This document shows, piece by piece, positions 43,008 to 53,457 of a stretch of 64,000 nt of DNA (its first letter is position 1; the number at the start of each line of letters is the position of its first letter). The notes under the pieces were generated by a model. It was not told the origin of the DNA and made no database searches. It worked only from the letters and a program-made list of their open reading frames with translations. Source of the DNA: Aureimonas sp. ME7 (lineage in GTDB: Bacteria > Pseudomonadota > Alphaproteobacteria > Rhizobiales > Rhizobiaceae); the NCBI RefSeq assembly GCF_903970965.1, contig NZ_CAJCKW010000006.1:1-64000 (forward strand). The letters are read 5' to 3'. Position numbers and translations under genes: made by a program.

Positions 43008-44270
43008 ATGCCGAGCGACGATCTCCGGACCGAACCGCCCATCGAGACCCCGGCGGAAGATCGGTTCGCCGCGTTCCGCAACAGCCGTTTCCTGCGCTAC
43101 TGGCTGTCGCGCTTCCTATCGGCCTTCGCCGTGCAGATCGTGGCCGTGTCGGTGGGCTGGCAGATCTACGACCTGACGCGCGATCCGCTCGATCTCGGCC
43201 TTGTCGGCCTGTCGCAGTTCCTTCCCGCCCTCGTTCTCGTATTCGTCACCGGCACGGTGGCCGATCGGTATTCGCGCCGCCACATCATGGGCACGGCCAT
43301 CGGGGTGCAGACGCTGGGCGCGGCCCTTCTCCTGTTCCTCACCTATCGCAACCTCGTCACCCCCGTGCCGATCTTCGCGATCCTGGTGCTGCTCGGCGTC
43401 GCGCGCGCGTTCTTCACGCCGGCCGCCTCCTCGCTGGTGGTCAACCTCGTGACCAAGGACGAGCTGGCCAACGCCATCGCCTGGAATTCCTCGTCCTGGC
43501 AGATCGCCTCGATCGTCGGCCCGGTGGCGGGCGGCCTTCTCTACGGCTTTTCGCCGCACGTCGCCTACGCGAGCGCGCTGATCCTGTTTCTCCTGGCCGG
43601 CGCGCTGATCCTGACCATCCCCGCGCCCGCGCAGCACACCTCGCGCGAGCCGGCGAGCTTTTCGACCGTCGTCGCCGGCTTTCGCTACATCTGGCACGAG
43701 AAGATCGTCCTGGGCGCGATCTCGCTGGATCTCTTCGCTGTGCTGCTCGGCGGCGCCGTCGCGCTGATGCCCGTCTTCGCGCGCGATGTCCTGGAGGTCG
43801 GCCCCTGGGGCCTCGGCATGCTGCGCGCGGCGCCCGGCGTCGGCGCGATCCTGACCGCGATCTGGCTCGCCGCCCATCCGGTGAAGGATCACGCCGGCCT
43901 CGTGATGTTCGCCTTCGTCGCCCTGTTCGGCGCCTTCACCGTCCTGTTCGGCCTGTCCACCCTGCCCTGGCTGTCGATCCTGGCGCTGGCGCTGATGGGC
44001 GCGGCCGACATGATCTCGGTCTATATCCGCGAGATCCTGCTGCAGCTCTGGACGCCGGACGAGGTGCGCGGGCGTGTCAACGCGGTCAACAGCGTGTTCG
44101 TGGGCGCATCCAACGAGCTCGGCGAGTTCCGCGCCGGGGTCATGGCGGCGCTGATCGGCGTCGTCCCGGCCACCGTGATCGGGGGCTTCGCGACGATCGG
44201 CGTCGCCGCCGTCTGGGCCTGGGCCTTTCCGCAGCTGCGCCGGGCGCGCAGCCTCGCCGCGCGCGAATGA
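43008..44270 (+). CDS. MFS exporter (EntS-like drug:H+ antiporter group)
   Basis: A 420-aa transporter with about twelve hydrophobic segments. Landmarks: FLRYWLSRFLSAFAVQIVAV, VTGTVADRYSRRHIMG (the MFS loop 2-3 motif), VARAFFTPAASSLVV and a late LWTPDEVRGRVNAVNSVF typical of the EntS/TMS5-type family. The ATG at 43008 is used; an in-frame start 138 bases earlier adds a disordered N terminus. Substrate unknown. It converges on sthA with 4 bases between stops. Confidence 0.82.
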   Translation: MPSDDLRTEPPIETPAEDRFAAFRNSRFLRYWLSRFLSAFAVQIVAVSVGWQIYDLTRDPLDLGLVGLSQFLPALVLVFVTGTVADRYSRRHIMGTAIGVQTLGAALLLFLTYRNLVTPVPIFAILVLLGVARAFFTPAASSLVVNLVTKDELANAIAWNSSSWQIASIVGPVAGGLLYGFSPHVAYASALILFLLAGALILTIPAPAQHTSREPASFSTVVAGFRYIWHEKIVLGAISLDLFAVLLGGAVALMPVFARDVLEVGPWGLGMLRAAPGVGAILTAIWLAAHPVKDHAGLVMFAFVALFGAFTVLFGLSTLPWLSILALALMGAADMISVYIREILLQLWTPDEVRGRVNAVNSVFVGASNELGEFRAGVMAALIGVVPATVIGGFATIGVAAVWAWAFPQLRRARSLAARE

Positions 44271-44274
44271 TCGG

Positions 44275-45687
44275 TCAGACGATCGGCGCCGAGGCCGGGC
44301 CGAAGGCCCGGTTCCAGGCATCGAGCGAGGCGATCTTGTAGGCCTCCGCAAGCGTCGGGTAGTTGAACGTGTTCTCCATGAAGTAGTCGATCGTGCCCTT
44401 CAGGTTGAGCACGGCCTGGCCGATATGGATCAGCTCGGTCGCGCCCTCGCCGACGATGTGGACACCGAGCAGGCGACGGGTCTTCTTGGAGAAGATCATC
44501 TTCATCATGCCGCTCTGGAGGCCCATGATGTGGCCGCGCGAGGTTTCGCGAAAACGCGCGACGCCGCACTCGTAGGGGATGCCGCGCTTTCGCACATCCT
44601 CCTCGCTCATGCCGACGGTCGAGATCTCCGGCACCGAGTAGATCCCGTAGGGAAAGAATTCGGGTGCGGGGGGCGTCGGAATGCCGAAGGCGTGGCAGGC
44701 GGCGATGCGCCCCTGCTCCATGGAGGTCGAGGCAAGACTCGGAAAGCCGATCACGTCTCCGGCCGCGTAGATATGCGGCACCGCGGTCTGGAGCGTCTTC
44801 GGGTCGACGGTGATGCGCCCGCGATGGTCGGTTTCGAGGCCGGCGGCGGGAAGGTTCAGCCCGTCCGTCGCGCCCATGCGCCCGGCGGCGAAAAGGAGGA
44901 CGTCGCTGGCGACGTCCCGCCCGCTCGACAGACGGCAGAGCGGACGACCGTTCGCGTCGAACTCGATTTGCGTCACCTCGGCACCGAGCCGCAGCGCGAC
45001 GTTGCGGTCGCGAAGCTCGTGCACGAACTCTTCCATCAGCTCCTTGTCGACGAAGTCGAGGAAGCTGGAGCGCGGCTCGATCAGCGTGACCTGCACTTCG
45101 AGGGCGGAGAAGATCGTGGCGTATTCGACGCCGATGACGCCCGCGCCGATCACGGTGAGCGAGCGGGGAAGCTTCGGGATCTCGACGATCTCGTCGGAAT
45201 CGAAGACGTTGGTGCCGTTGAAGGGCACGTAGCCCGGGCGGAAGGGGCGCGTCCCGACCGCGATCAGGATCGCCCCGCCCTCGGCGGACACGATCTCGCC
45301 GCCGGGCGTCTGGACGTCGATCTCGTAGGGTGAGCGGAACGCGGCGCGCCCGTGCAGCACCTTGACCCCGTTGCGCGAGAACTGGTGGTCGAGAACGTCG
45401 ACCTCGTGCTCCAGCGTCTTCACCATGCGAGCCTGGATGTCGGCGCTGGTGATGTCCTGCTTCACACGGTAGGCGCGCCCGTAGAAGCCGCGCTCGCGCC
45501 AGCCCGACAGGTTGAGCACGGTCTCGCGCATCGTCTTGGAGGGGATCGTCCCGGTATGGACCGACACGCCGCCGACGCGGGCCTGGCTTTCCACCACCAG
45601 GACCTGGCGCCCGAGCTTGGCGGCCTGGATCGCGGCGCGCCGGCCCGACGGGCCGCTGCCAATCACGATCATGTCGTAGCGCTGCAT
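44275..45687 (-). CDS. sthA: Soluble pyridine nucleotide transhydrogenase
   Basis: A 470-aa FAD enzyme that moves reducing power between NADPH and NADH. FAD site IVIGSGPSGRRAAI, NAD site VIGAGVIGVEYATI, FAD-binding HIYAAGDVIG, and dimerisation-domain FPYGIYSVPEISTVGMSE. The segment VGGVSVHTGTIPSKTMRE replaces the CxxxxC redox pair of lipoamide dehydrogenases, as SthA does, excluding that function. The start at 45687 gives the standard MQRYDMIVIG opening. Confidence 0.92.
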   Translation of the reverse strand: MQRYDMIVIGSGPSGRRAAIQAAKLGRQVLVVESQARVGGVSVHTGTIPSKTMRETVLNLSGWRERGFYGRAYRVKQDITSADIQARMVKTLEHEVDVLDHQFSRNGVKVLHGRAAFRSPYEIDVQTPGGEIVSAEGGAILIAVGTRPFRPGYVPFNGTNVFDSDEIVEIPKLPRSLTVIGAGVIGVEYATIFSALEVQVTLIEPRSSFLDFVDKELMEEFVHELRDRNVALRLGAEVTQIEFDANGRPLCRLSSGRDVASDVLLFAAGRMGATDGLNLPAAGLETDHRGRITVDPKTLQTAVPHIYAAGDVIGFPSLASTSMEQGRIAACHAFGIPTPPAPEFFPYGIYSVPEISTVGMSEEDVRKRGIPYECGVARFRETSRGHIMGLQSGMMKMIFSKKTRRLLGVHIVGEGATELIHIGQAVLNLKGTIDYFMENTFNYPTLAEAYKIASLDAWNRAFGPASAPIV

Positions 45688-45811
45688 GAGTTCTCTACCG
45701 TTTCGCGCGAAAGCCTTCGGGACCGGATGACGACCCCATTCCCGGGGATGGATACAGGCAGGAGCTTTCGCGAGGCGCGCGAACACCGCCGCCGGTCGCC
45801 TTTCGGGACTG

Positions 45812-46582
45812 CTAGCCGGCGGGGCGCCCGAAGATCCGCGCCAGGAACTCGCCGAGCCAGCGCTTCACGGGCGCATCGTGGATGGCGCGGCCGGTGAAAT
45901 GCTCGCGGCGTCCTTGAGCACCGGGAAGCGACAGGCGGGCATGGCCGTGCGTCGTCCAGCGATGCATCATGGCGAGCGTCAGCTCGGCGTGGAACTGGAC
46001 GCCGTAGGCATTGTCGCCGTAGCGCATCGCCTGGTTGGCGAAGCGCTGTCCCCGCGCCAGAAGCGTCGCGCCAGCGGGCAGGCTGAAGCCCTCGCGGTGC
46101 CACTGGTAGACCATGGGCGGCCAGTCGGGAAGGACACACCGGCCCTCGTCGGTGGCTTCCAAAGGATAGTAGCCGACTTCGACGAGCCCTTCAGGGTGTG
46201 GGCCGACCGTGCCGCCGAGGTGTTTCGACAGCATCTGCGCGCCGAGGCAGATTCCGAGGAACGGCCGGTTCTCGCGCAGAGGCACGTCGAGCCAGTCGAT
46301 CTCGTGGCGCAGATGCGGGTCGGGGTCGTTGGCGCTCGGCGGCCCGCCGAACAGGATGGCGCCACGATGCGCATCGAGCGTCGTCGGCAGGCGCTCGCCC
46401 AGCACCGGGCGGCGGATATCGATGGCGACGCCTGCGGCCTCCAGAACCTGGCCGACGCGCCCCGGCGTCGAGTTCTCCTGGTGGAGGACGACGAGAACAG
46501 GCCGCGTGTCGGTTCGAGCGTCGAGAACGAAGCGCCGGGTCGGCTCGGAGCCCGTCCCGGTCGCAGAAGCCAGATGGTTCAA
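45812..46582 (-). CDS. Class I glutamine amidotransferase-like protein
   Basis: A 256-aa protein with the GATase catalytic Cys in FLGICLGAQML (Cys112) and the His/Glu pair in YGVQFHAELT. It is of the stand-alone GMP-synthase-like type (peptidase C26). The start is a TTG at 46582 overlapping the TerB stop by 4 bp (TTGA), since no ATG or GTG gives a sensible N terminus. Physiological substrate unknown. Confidence 0.8.
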   Translation of the reverse strand: MNHLASATGTGSEPTRRFVLDARTDTRPVLVVLHQENSTPGRVGQVLEAAGVAIDIRRPVLGERLPTTLDAHRGAILFGGPPSANDPDPHLRHEIDWLDVPLRENRPFLGICLGAQMLSKHLGGTVGPHPEGLVEVGYYPLEATDEGRCVLPDWPPMVYQWHREGFSLPAGATLLARGQRFANQAMRYGDNAYGVQFHAELTLAMMHRWTTHGHARLSLPGAQGRREHFTGRAIHDAPVKRWLGEFLARIFGRPAG

Positions 46583-47043
46583 GGATCGACGCCCTGCGTC
46601 TGCAAGGCCGCCTCGCGCTTGGCCAGCATCCGGTCGCGCCCGGACACGCCCAAAAGCTCCGAAATGCGCCACACGACGTTGTCTTCCAACTCGTGCACCG
46701 TGCCGTCCACGAGCGCCACCTGCCACAGGAACTCGACGAAGCGCACCCGCTCCCCTTCGTCCAGATGACGCAGGAGGACACTGGTGAAGCGGTAGAGATC
46801 GACGGCTTCCGCATCGGCCTCCTGCCCCGCGCGCTCGATCCGGCGCGCCGTGTCGGCATCCAGCGAGAACTGGCGGGCGAGAACGCGCCGCAACGTCTCC
46901 TCCTCGCGTTCGGAGGCACGCCCGTCGGCTTCCGCCACATGGAACAGGAGGGCGGCGGCGGCCACGCGCGGGTCGTCCTCGTCACTCGAATGGGGCGAGG
47001 CGCCCGTCAGGGTGGAGAAAAAGTCCTTCAAACTGTCCAGCAT
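46579..47043 (-). CDS. TerB-family (tellurite-resistance-like) protein
   Basis: A 154-aa helical protein: LLFHVAEADGRASEREEETLRRVL and VEFLWQVALVDGTVHELEDNVVWRISELLG are the two Asp-containing repeats of the TerB/DjlA-N fold. The ATG at 47043 is preferred over the longer frame that runs into non-coding DNA. It is coupled to the amidotransferase by a 4-bp overlap. TerB-like proteins bind metals; the role here is unknown. Confidence 0.85.
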   Translation of the reverse strand: MLDSLKDFFSTLTGASPHSSDEDDPRVAAAALLFHVAEADGRASEREEETLRRVLARQFSLDADTARRIERAGQEADAEAVDLYRFTSVLLRHLDEGERVRFVEFLWQVALVDGTVHELEDNVVWRISELLGVSGRDRMLAKREAALQTQGVDP

Positions 47044-47225
47044 GGGAGCGCCCGCTCTTGGAAACCGTCGACCGGCGGCGGGAGGCTGCCCCGGCCCATC
47101 CGTCGCGGGAGGTAAAGCGACGGTCGGGAGCGGGCGTTCCACCCGCTCGGGCAATTTATCGCGCGGCCTTCGCGAAAACGGCGCCCAACCCCATGGACGC
47201 CGCCTCGGTTTCGTTGAGACAGCGA

Positions 47226-48653
47226 TCAGGCGTCTACGTGCTGTCCCGCCCGTGTCGCGGCTCCACCGTCGACCGCACCGGTCGAAGCGACGTCGTCCCC
47301 ATCGCGCAAGGGGCGACTGCCGAGAGCGGGAACGGACCCCTCGTCGCTCAAGGCGCGAACGCTGGGGGGTGCGGGCGGCGCGACCCAGCGGAAGGCGTCG
47401 AGCCGCCCGGTCAAGGGCGACACCGGCGACCATTCGGCGCTGGTCACCCCGTCGGCGGTCCAGGCCGCGTCCTTGGGGGCGTGAAGAGCCCGGTTCATCC
47501 ACTGGCGCACCAGCGCCTCGTTGCCCGACTCGGCATCCTCGATATCGGCCAGAAGCAGATAGGTCGCCTCGCGCGGCTCGCGCTCGGCGGCGGCCAGGGC
47601 CTCCGCGCGGGCGGTGGTGAAATCGCGCGCGTCGAGCGCGGCCTGCGCCACGACGAGGTGCGATTCCACGTGCCCCGGCTGCAGCGCTGCGATGATGCGG
47701 GCGCGCTTCAGCCGCTCCTCCACCCCGTCGCCAGGGCGAGCGTGGACATAGAGCGCGGCGACTTGCGGATGGGGCTCGATCTTCCAGGAGGCCTGCAGCG
47801 CCTTGGAGGCCGAACTCGTGTCGCCGAGCCGGACCGCAGCGCGGCCCGCCGCGACGGCGGCCGGCACGAGATCGGGGGCGAGCTTCTGCGCCTCGCGAGC
47901 CGCCGCGCGCGAACCCGCCGGGTCCGCATCGGCCAGCGTCATCGCCTTGCCCGTCAGGAGTACGGCGCGCAGACGCCGGCTTTCCGCCTTGTCGATCAGG
48001 CGCGAGTCGCGCTGCGCCTCGAGAATGGCGAGCGCGCCGTCGTAGTCGCCTTGCGCCGCCTTGAGATCGAGCACCGCGCCGCCGGCCCAGCCGACATGGG
48101 GTGCGATGCGCACCGCGCGCTCGGCAAAGCCGCGCGCCGCCGACCGATCGCCCAGCCGCTCGGCTTCGAGATAAAGGCCTCGCAGGCCGACGAGCCGGGT
48201 TTCCGGCTGGGCCTCCAGCTCCTCGAAGATCGAGCGCGCGCGGCCGTTGTCGCCCTCGATCAGCGCGGTCTGGGCGTCCAGGAAGCGCAGCATCGGCTCG
48301 GACCGGTTGGGCAGGGACTTGGCCGCCTGCTTCGTCATGCGGCGCGCGGTGACCGCATCGCCCGCCCCGACCGCGATGATGCCCGCCGAAAGCGCGCGGT
48401 AGCCCTTGTCGCGCCGGCGCGTGGAAAAGAAGCGCGATACGCGGTCGGGCGCCTTGAAGAAGCCGCGCACCAGCCAGAACAGGAGGATCGCCGCGACGAC
48501 GAGAAGAATCTGCGCCACCACGAACACGGTGAAGCTCGTTCCGACCTCCTGCCCCTGCCAGACGAGGGACACGGTGCCGGGATGGTCGGCGAGCCAGGCG
48601 AAGCCGAGACCGGCCGCGAGGACGACGAGGAAGAAGGCGAGAATTGCCAGCAT
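47226..48653 (-). CDS. hemY: Heme biosynthesis protein HemY
   Basis: A 475-aa inner-membrane protein with two N-terminal membrane spans (about residues 1-20 and 42-64), the HemY_N region (FFSTRRRDKGYRALSAGIIAVGAGD) and a TPR-like helical body. HemY of this type is not the protoporphyrinogen oxidase of Gram-positives; its exact role in late heme synthesis is unsettled. It follows the mitofilin-like gene by one base (stop, one base, ATG), giving the hemC-hemD-mitofilin-hemY order of rhizobia. The C-terminal 70 residues are low-complexity. Confidence 0.9.
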   Translation of the reverse strand: MLAILAFFLVVLAAGLGFAWLADHPGTVSLVWQGQEVGTSFTVFVVAQILLVVAAILLFWLVRGFFKAPDRVSRFFSTRRRDKGYRALSAGIIAVGAGDAVTARRMTKQAAKSLPNRSEPMLRFLDAQTALIEGDNGRARSIFEELEAQPETRLVGLRGLYLEAERLGDRSAARGFAERAVRIAPHVGWAGGAVLDLKAAQGDYDGALAILEAQRDSRLIDKAESRRLRAVLLTGKAMTLADADPAGSRAAAREAQKLAPDLVPAAVAAGRAAVRLGDTSSASKALQASWKIEPHPQVAALYVHARPGDGVEERLKRARIIAALQPGHVESHLVVAQAALDARDFTTARAEALAAAEREPREATYLLLADIEDAESGNEALVRQWMNRALHAPKDAAWTADGVTSAEWSPVSPLTGRLDAFRWVAPPAPPSVRALSDEGSVPALGSRPLRDGDDVASTGAVDGGAATRAGQHVDA

Positions 48654-48654
48654 G

Positions 48655-50352
48655 TCAGCCCTGCGACGCCGAAGCGCCGACGGCGCCGTTGATCGTATCC
48701 TGAATGACGCGGTCCGCCTCGACGCGCGCGCGCACCTGCGCCGCGAACTCGGCCGAAGCGGTCTTGGCGGCCTCCGGCAGCCCATCCCATTCGCGCAGCC
48801 AGGCCCCGTAGTCGCCGGCCTCGACCGCCGCGTCCATGCGTGCGACGGCGGCCTGCGGCCCCGGTGCGTCCGGCGCGACGCTCGCCCCTTGCGGGCGAAC
48901 GGTCACGAGCGAGCGCAAGCCCGACAGGACCTGGGTGCCGACATCCTCGGTGGAGGTCGCCGGGCGCACCGCATCCAGGATCGCGGCTTCCGCCCCCTGC
49001 CAGCGCGCGGCGAGCGTCGAGGCCGTCGGCACGCCGCTCGCCGCGAAATCGCGCAAGGGGGCGACGGCGTCCGTGCCGTTCGAGGCGCGCGCGAAGCTTT
49101 CGAGCTCCGACATGAAGGGCGTGCCGCGATCGATCGCGGCCTTGAGGCCGGCGGCCGAAAGCGCCACCGCCGCCTGCCGGTTGGCCGTCTCGATGGCGGC
49201 GAGGCGCGTTTCGAATCCGTCGATCGCGCCGCGCGTCTCGTTGGCGGCGGTCTGGGCGTTCTGGGCCGCCTGCTGGGCAGCGCTCACCCCGCCGCGCGCC
49301 TCGTCGGCCGCCGCCTGCGCGGCCGTGGCCGCCTCGCGCGCGGCGTTGGCGGTGGTCTCAGCGCTCGCCGCCGTTTCGCGCGCCGTGTTGGCGGCGTCGC
49401 TGGCACCGGCGGCGGCGGCGGCGGCATCGCCCGTCGAGCTTCCCCCGCTCTGGATGGCGCGCTCGGCCGCCGCCACGCGGTCGGCGAGCTGCGTGAAGTC
49501 GGCGGTCGCCACCGTGCCCGACCCCGCGCCTCCGGCGGCCTGGGCGGAGCGGACCTGCTCCACCGCCTCGCGCAGCGACTGGACGTCGCCGTTCAGCTGC
49601 TGGACCTCGCCGGCCTGGGCGAACTGCTGCGGGTTGACCTGTTCCGTCCGGCTCGGCGGGGGCGGCAGGAGGCCGCCGTAAAGCGCCGTGCCTCCCAGAA
49701 GCAGCGCGATCGCCGCGCCGAGTGCGCCCACACCCAGAAGCCCGCCGAAGCCGGCTCCCTTCGGTTCGGCCGCGTGGCCAGCGTGATAGGGACTGGTGTC
49801 CGACACGGTTCCGGGCGAGCGTGCCGCATCCGCCGGCGTGTGCTCGTCGTCCTCGAACTCGCCGAAATCGCGCGGCGGGGCGGCGCCCGTAGCACCTGCG
49901 GCGGCGAAGCCTTCCTCGCGCGCGAATTCCTGCGACGGCGCTTCCGAGGTCGTCTCGTTCGAAAGGCTCGCCGCCTCGCCGCCGGGCAGCGGGCGCTCCT
50001 CCACGGGGTCGACCGTCTCGACGGTCTCCGGGGCGGGCCCGGTCACGGCATCGTGGACCCGCGCTTCCTCGGCCGCATCGACCGGACGATCGAGAGCATC
50101 GCCCGGTTCGCCTGCGACATCCGTCGTCAGGGCTTCGCCGCCCGTCACCACGGGCGCTTCCGGCTCGAGGCGAAGCGGTTCCTTGGCCTGCTCGGGCGCG
50201 AATTCAGGCTCGGAGCCCCCGGCCGGCGGCGTCTCGCCGAGCGTCGTCGCCGTTTCGCCGGATGCGCCCGCCCCCTCGATCCGCTCGGCATCGCCGTCGA
50301 TGATGGTTTCGGGTCTGCCGCCAGTCTTGGGCCGGCGCGGGCGATTGGCCAT
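48655..50352 (-). CDS. Mitofilin (Mic60)-like inner-membrane protein
   Basis: A 565-aa protein: a long acidic, Pro/Glu-rich disordered N terminus (1-200), one membrane span (about 203-228), a coiled coil rich in Ala/Gln (240-400) and a C-terminal mitofilin-type domain (SELESFARASNGTD..., LRSLVTVRPQG, VARMDAAVEAGDYGAWLREW). This is the alphaproteobacterial Mic60 homologue found next to hem genes and thought to shape inner membranes. Start at 50352 gives MANRPRRPKTGG. The N terminus and coiled coil are low-complexity, so paralogue searches need masking. Confidence 0.88.
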   Translation of the reverse strand: MANRPRRPKTGGRPETIIDGDAERIEGAGASGETATTLGETPPAGGSEPEFAPEQAKEPLRLEPEAPVVTGGEALTTDVAGEPGDALDRPVDAAEEARVHDAVTGPAPETVETVDPVEERPLPGGEAASLSNETTSEAPSQEFAREEGFAAAGATGAAPPRDFGEFEDDEHTPADAARSPGTVSDTSPYHAGHAAEPKGAGFGGLLGVGALGAAIALLLGGTALYGGLLPPPPSRTEQVNPQQFAQAGEVQQLNGDVQSLREAVEQVRSAQAAGGAGSGTVATADFTQLADRVAAAERAIQSGGSSTGDAAAAAAGASDAANTARETAASAETTANAAREAATAAQAAADEARGGVSAAQQAAQNAQTAANETRGAIDGFETRLAAIETANRQAAVALSAAGLKAAIDRGTPFMSELESFARASNGTDAVAPLRDFAASGVPTASTLAARWQGAEAAILDAVRPATSTEDVGTQVLSGLRSLVTVRPQGASVAPDAPGPQAAVARMDAAVEAGDYGAWLREWDGLPEAAKTASAEFAAQVRARVEADRVIQDTINGAVGASASQG

Positions 50353-50564
50353 CCGGGAGCTCCTCGAGTCGCATCGGGACCCCAACAACGGGGCCATATT
50401 CTTCGTTCCGGCGCAGGGCCGCGAGCCACGCTTCGCCGATGCGAAACGAGGCTTCCCGTGATTTAGCGTCTCCAGCCCAAGCTGCAACGCAGTTTGTGAC
50501 ATGGGGCGAGCATCGGGATGGCAACAAACAGGAATCTGCGTGACTTTCCCGCGAGCACGGGCGC

Positions 50565-51254
50565 TCAGCCCAGTCGATCGAGGAGCCGGGCCAGCACCGG
50601 CTCGTCCGGCCATTCGGCGTGCTCACCAGCCGGCAGGCAGGCGGCGATCCCCGCCGAAAGGCACAAGCAACGGAGCGTTTCGGGAAAGGCATGGCCGTGA
50701 CGCGCCCGCAGATCGGCGAAAAGCTCCGCCTGCCGACGGGACAGGAGGAGCACACTGTCGGGCGCCCCATCTCGCAGAACCGCAGCCACGTCCTCGGCCG
50801 TTATCGCGCGATCCACCATGTCGTAGATTTCGGCCACGCGGAAGGGCAGGCCGGCCGCCGCCAGCCCCTCCTCCAGATCGGGCAGGCGCACCCGGCCGGC
50901 CGCATAAAGGAACGGCTGCTCCCCTTCGATCATGTCCGCTGCCAGTGCGACGAGGTCGCTCGCCCGGCCGGGTCCCGTCACGACATTTCGGGCGCCATGG
51001 GCGCGCAGCGCCGCCGCCGTCCGCGCCCCGACGGCCAGGATCGGAAACGAGGAGCCCGACGCACGGCCCGCAGCCCAAGCGGCCGCATGGGCGCTGGTGA
51101 CGATAAGGCCGGAAAGCGGCTCCGATCCCGCCGGCGGATCCAAGGGTCGAACGCATTGGAGCGGCAGGATCAGCGCCTCGTGGCCGCGCGCGCGCACGTC
51201 AGCCGCCGTGCGGCGAGCGTCCGCTTCCTCGCGCAGGATCAGGACGCGCGCCAC
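50565..51254 (-). CDS. hemD: Uroporphyrinogen-III synthase
   Basis: A 229-aa two-lobed protein with the typical diverged HemD sequence ([59 protein letters not shown]). It closes hydroxymethylbilane to uroporphyrinogen III, directly after HemC. Identification rests mostly on position 9 bases after hemC and on overall layout since HemD diverges fast. Confidence 0.88.
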   Translation of the reverse strand: MARVLILREEADARRTAADVRARGHEALILPLQCVRPLDPPAGSEPLSGLIVTSAHAAAWAAGRASGSSFPILAVGARTAAALRAHGARNVVTGPGRASDLVALAADMIEGEQPFLYAAGRVRLPDLEEGLAAAGLPFRVAEIYDMVDRAITAEDVAAVLRDGAPDSVLLLSRRQAELFADLRARHGHAFPETLRCLCLSAGIAACLPAGEHAEWPDEPVLARLLDRLG

Positions 51255-51263
51255 CGGAAACTT

Positions 51264-52196
51264 TCAGCCGAACCAGCCGGCGAAGAACTCCGAGCCCGCT
51301 TGCCGCACCAGTCGCCGCGCGGCTTCCGCCGCCGCTTCCACCACGGCGCTGCGCTCGGTTTCCTCGCGCGCTTCGTGGCAGCGCACCCCGTCCGGAGTCA
51401 GGATCATGCCATGGAAGCGGAAGCGCGGACCGTCCGCCCGGGCGAGTGCGGCGATCGGGGTCCGGCAGGAACCGTCGAGAACCGCCAGGAACGCCCGCTC
51501 CGCCAGAAGCGCCAGATGCGTGTCGGCATGGTCGAGCGGGGCGACGAGCCCGGCGGTGCGCTCGTCGGCGCGCCGCTGCTCGATGCAGATCGCGCCCTGC
51601 CCCGGGGCCGGGGGGAAGTGCTCGGGGTCGAGAATTTCTGTGGCGACACCGGCCGCGTCCAGCCGGTTGAGCCCCGCCAGCGCCAGAAGCGTGCCCTCCA
51701 CCTCGCCCTCGGCGAGCTTGGCGAGCCGCGTCTGGACGTTGCCGCGAAAGATCACGAGGTCGAGGTCGGGCCGAAGGCGTTTCAGAAGCGCCTGCCGGCG
51801 CAGCGAGGCCGAGCCGACGCGCGCGCCGTGCGGCAGGTCCATGATGCCCCGCACCCGGCGCCCGATGAACGTGTCACGCACGTCCTCGCGCGGCAGGAAG
51901 GCGGAAAGCATCAGCGCGTCCGGCACGGCGGTCGCCATGTCCTTGGCCGAATGCACCGCGATGTCGATCCGCCCGTCGAGAAGCGCCTCCTGGATCTCCT
52001 TGGTGAAGAGCCCTTTGCCGCCGACCTCCGACAGGGCGCGGTCCTGGATGCGATCGCCCGCCGTCGAGATTACCACCACCTCGAACGCCTCCTCCGGCCA
52101 GCCGTGGGCCGCCATCAGCCGGGCGCGAACCTCGTGCGCCTGCGCCAGCGCCAGGCGGCTGCCGCGCGTGCCGATGCGAAGCGGGGTGGATGTCAT
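51264..52196 (-). CDS. hemC: Porphobilinogen deaminase (hydroxymethylbilane synthase)
   Basis: A 310-aa enzyme that joins four porphobilinogens. [18 protein letters not shown] at the N terminus, [53 protein letters not shown], and [11 protein letters not shown] with the Cys that carries the dipyrromethane cofactor. The start at 52196 is standard. It is divergent from tsaD over 127 bp, an arrangement conserved in rhizobia. Confidence 0.95.
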   Translation of the reverse strand: MTSTPLRIGTRGSRLALAQAHEVRARLMAAHGWPEEAFEVVVISTAGDRIQDRALSEVGGKGLFTKEIQEALLDGRIDIAVHSAKDMATAVPDALMLSAFLPREDVRDTFIGRRVRGIMDLPHGARVGSASLRRQALLKRLRPDLDLVIFRGNVQTRLAKLAEGEVEGTLLALAGLNRLDAAGVATEILDPEHFPPAPGQGAICIEQRRADERTAGLVAPLDHADTHLALLAERAFLAVLDGSCRTPIAALARADGPRFRFHGMILTPDGVRCHEAREETERSAVVEAAAEAARRLVRQAGSEFFAGWFG

Positions 52197-52323
52197 GGCA
52201 ATGGGCCTTTCCGTCGTGCCCGAAGCGCCTCGCGGCGCCCGGACGTCGGCGGCCCTTACACCACAAGACGCCGCGCGCGGCCACCCGTCGCCGGGGCGGT
52301 GGCGCAACGGCGCGCGTGAGGCT

Positions 52324-53457
52324 ATGTCAGCATCCATGTCCGCCACGCCCGCTCAACCCGCTTCCCGCCCGCCGTCCGGTCTCGTTCTCGGCATCGAGAC
52401 GAGCTGCGACGAGACCGCCGCCGCCGTGGTCGGGCGCGACACGGCGGGCGCTCCGCGCATCCTGTCCAACGTGGTGCTCAGCCAGATCGAGGAGCACGCG
52501 GCCTTCGGCGGCGTCGTCCCCGAGATCGCCGCGCGCGCCCATGCGGAGGCGATCGGCGGCATCCTGCGCGTGGCGCTGGAGGAGGCCGGCGTGTCGCTGG
52601 GTGAGATCGCGGCCATCGCCGCCACCAGCGGCCCCGGCCTCGTTGGCGGGCTGATCGTCGGCGCGACGGCGGGCAAGGCCATCGCCCTGTCGCGCGGGCT
52701 GCCCTTCGTCGCGGTCAATCATCTGGAAGGCCACGCGCTCACTCCGCGCCTGACCGACGGGCTCGCCTATCCCTATCTTCTGCTGCTCGTCTCGGGCGGC
52801 CACACGCAGATTCTCCTCGTTTCCGGCCTCGGGCGCTACGAGCGCTGGGGCACGACGATCGACGACGCGCTCGGCGAAGCCTTCGACAAGACCGCCAAGC
52901 TCCTGGAACTGCCCCATCCCGGCGGCCCAAGCGTCGAGCGCATGGCGGCCGGCGGCAATCCCGCCCGCTTCCCCCTCCCCCGTCCCTTGCGGGGCGAGAA
53001 ACGGCTCGACTTCTCGTTTTCCGGCCTGAAGACCGCCGTGCGACAGGCGGCGGAAGCGAACGCCCCCTTGAATGAAGGGGATGTGGCCGACCTTTGCGCC
53101 GCGTTCCAGCGGGCGAGCGCGGAAAGCGTTCGCGATCGCGTCTCCCTCGCGCTTGCCCGTTTTCGCGAGCGCTACCCGGATCTGCCCGATCCGGCGCTGG
53201 CGGTGGCCGGCGGGGTCGCCGCCAACGGCGAGATTCGGCGCGCGCTCGGCGACGTCGCGGGCGAGCACGGCGTTCGCCTCGTGTCCCCGCCGCACGCCCT
53301 GTGCACCGACAACGCCGCGATGATCGCCTATGCGGGCCTGGAGCGTTGGGAGGCGGGCGAGACCGACGCGCTGTCGGCCCCCGTGCGCCCGCGCTGGCCG
53401 CTGGACGAGACCGCCGTGCCGCTCGTCGGCTTCGGCAAGCGCGGAGCCAAGGCATGA
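52324..53457 (+). CDS. tsaD: tRNA N6-threonylcarbamoyladenosine synthase subunit TsaD
   Basis: A 377-aa ASKHA-fold enzyme adding t6A to ANN-decoding tRNAs. [10 protein letters not shown] at the N terminus, GPGLVGGL, the iron-ligand pair in [39 protein letters not shown], and [12 protein letters not shown] at 52324 with GTGAGG upstream is preferred; another ATG at 52336 is in frame. The much longer open frame upstream is antisense to hemC. It overlaps gpsA by 4 bp. Confidence 0.95.
   Translation: MSASMSATPAQPASRPPSGLVLGIETSCDETAAAVVGRDTAGAPRILSNVVLSQIEEHAAFGGVVPEIAARAHAEAIGGILRVALEEAGVSLGEIAAIAATSGPGLVGGLIVGATAGKAIALSRGLPFVAVNHLEGHALTPRLTDGLAYPYLLLLVSGGHTQILLVSGLGRYERWGTTIDDALGEAFDKTAKLLELPHPGGPSVERMAAGGNPARFPLPRPLRGEKRLDFSFSGLKTAVRQAAEANAPLNEGDVADLCAAFQRASAESVRDRVSLALARFRERYPDLPDPALAVAGGVAANGEIRRALGDVAGEHGVRLVSPPHALCTDNAAMIAYAGLERWEAGETDALSAPVRPRWPLDETAVPLVGFGKRGAKA

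Noticed and set aside
47058-50466. Long plus-strand frames (544 and 686 aa) across hemY and mitofilin genes
   Set aside because: They are Arg-rich shadows of GC-rich coding DNA; the minus-strand proteins have membrane spans and family motifs.
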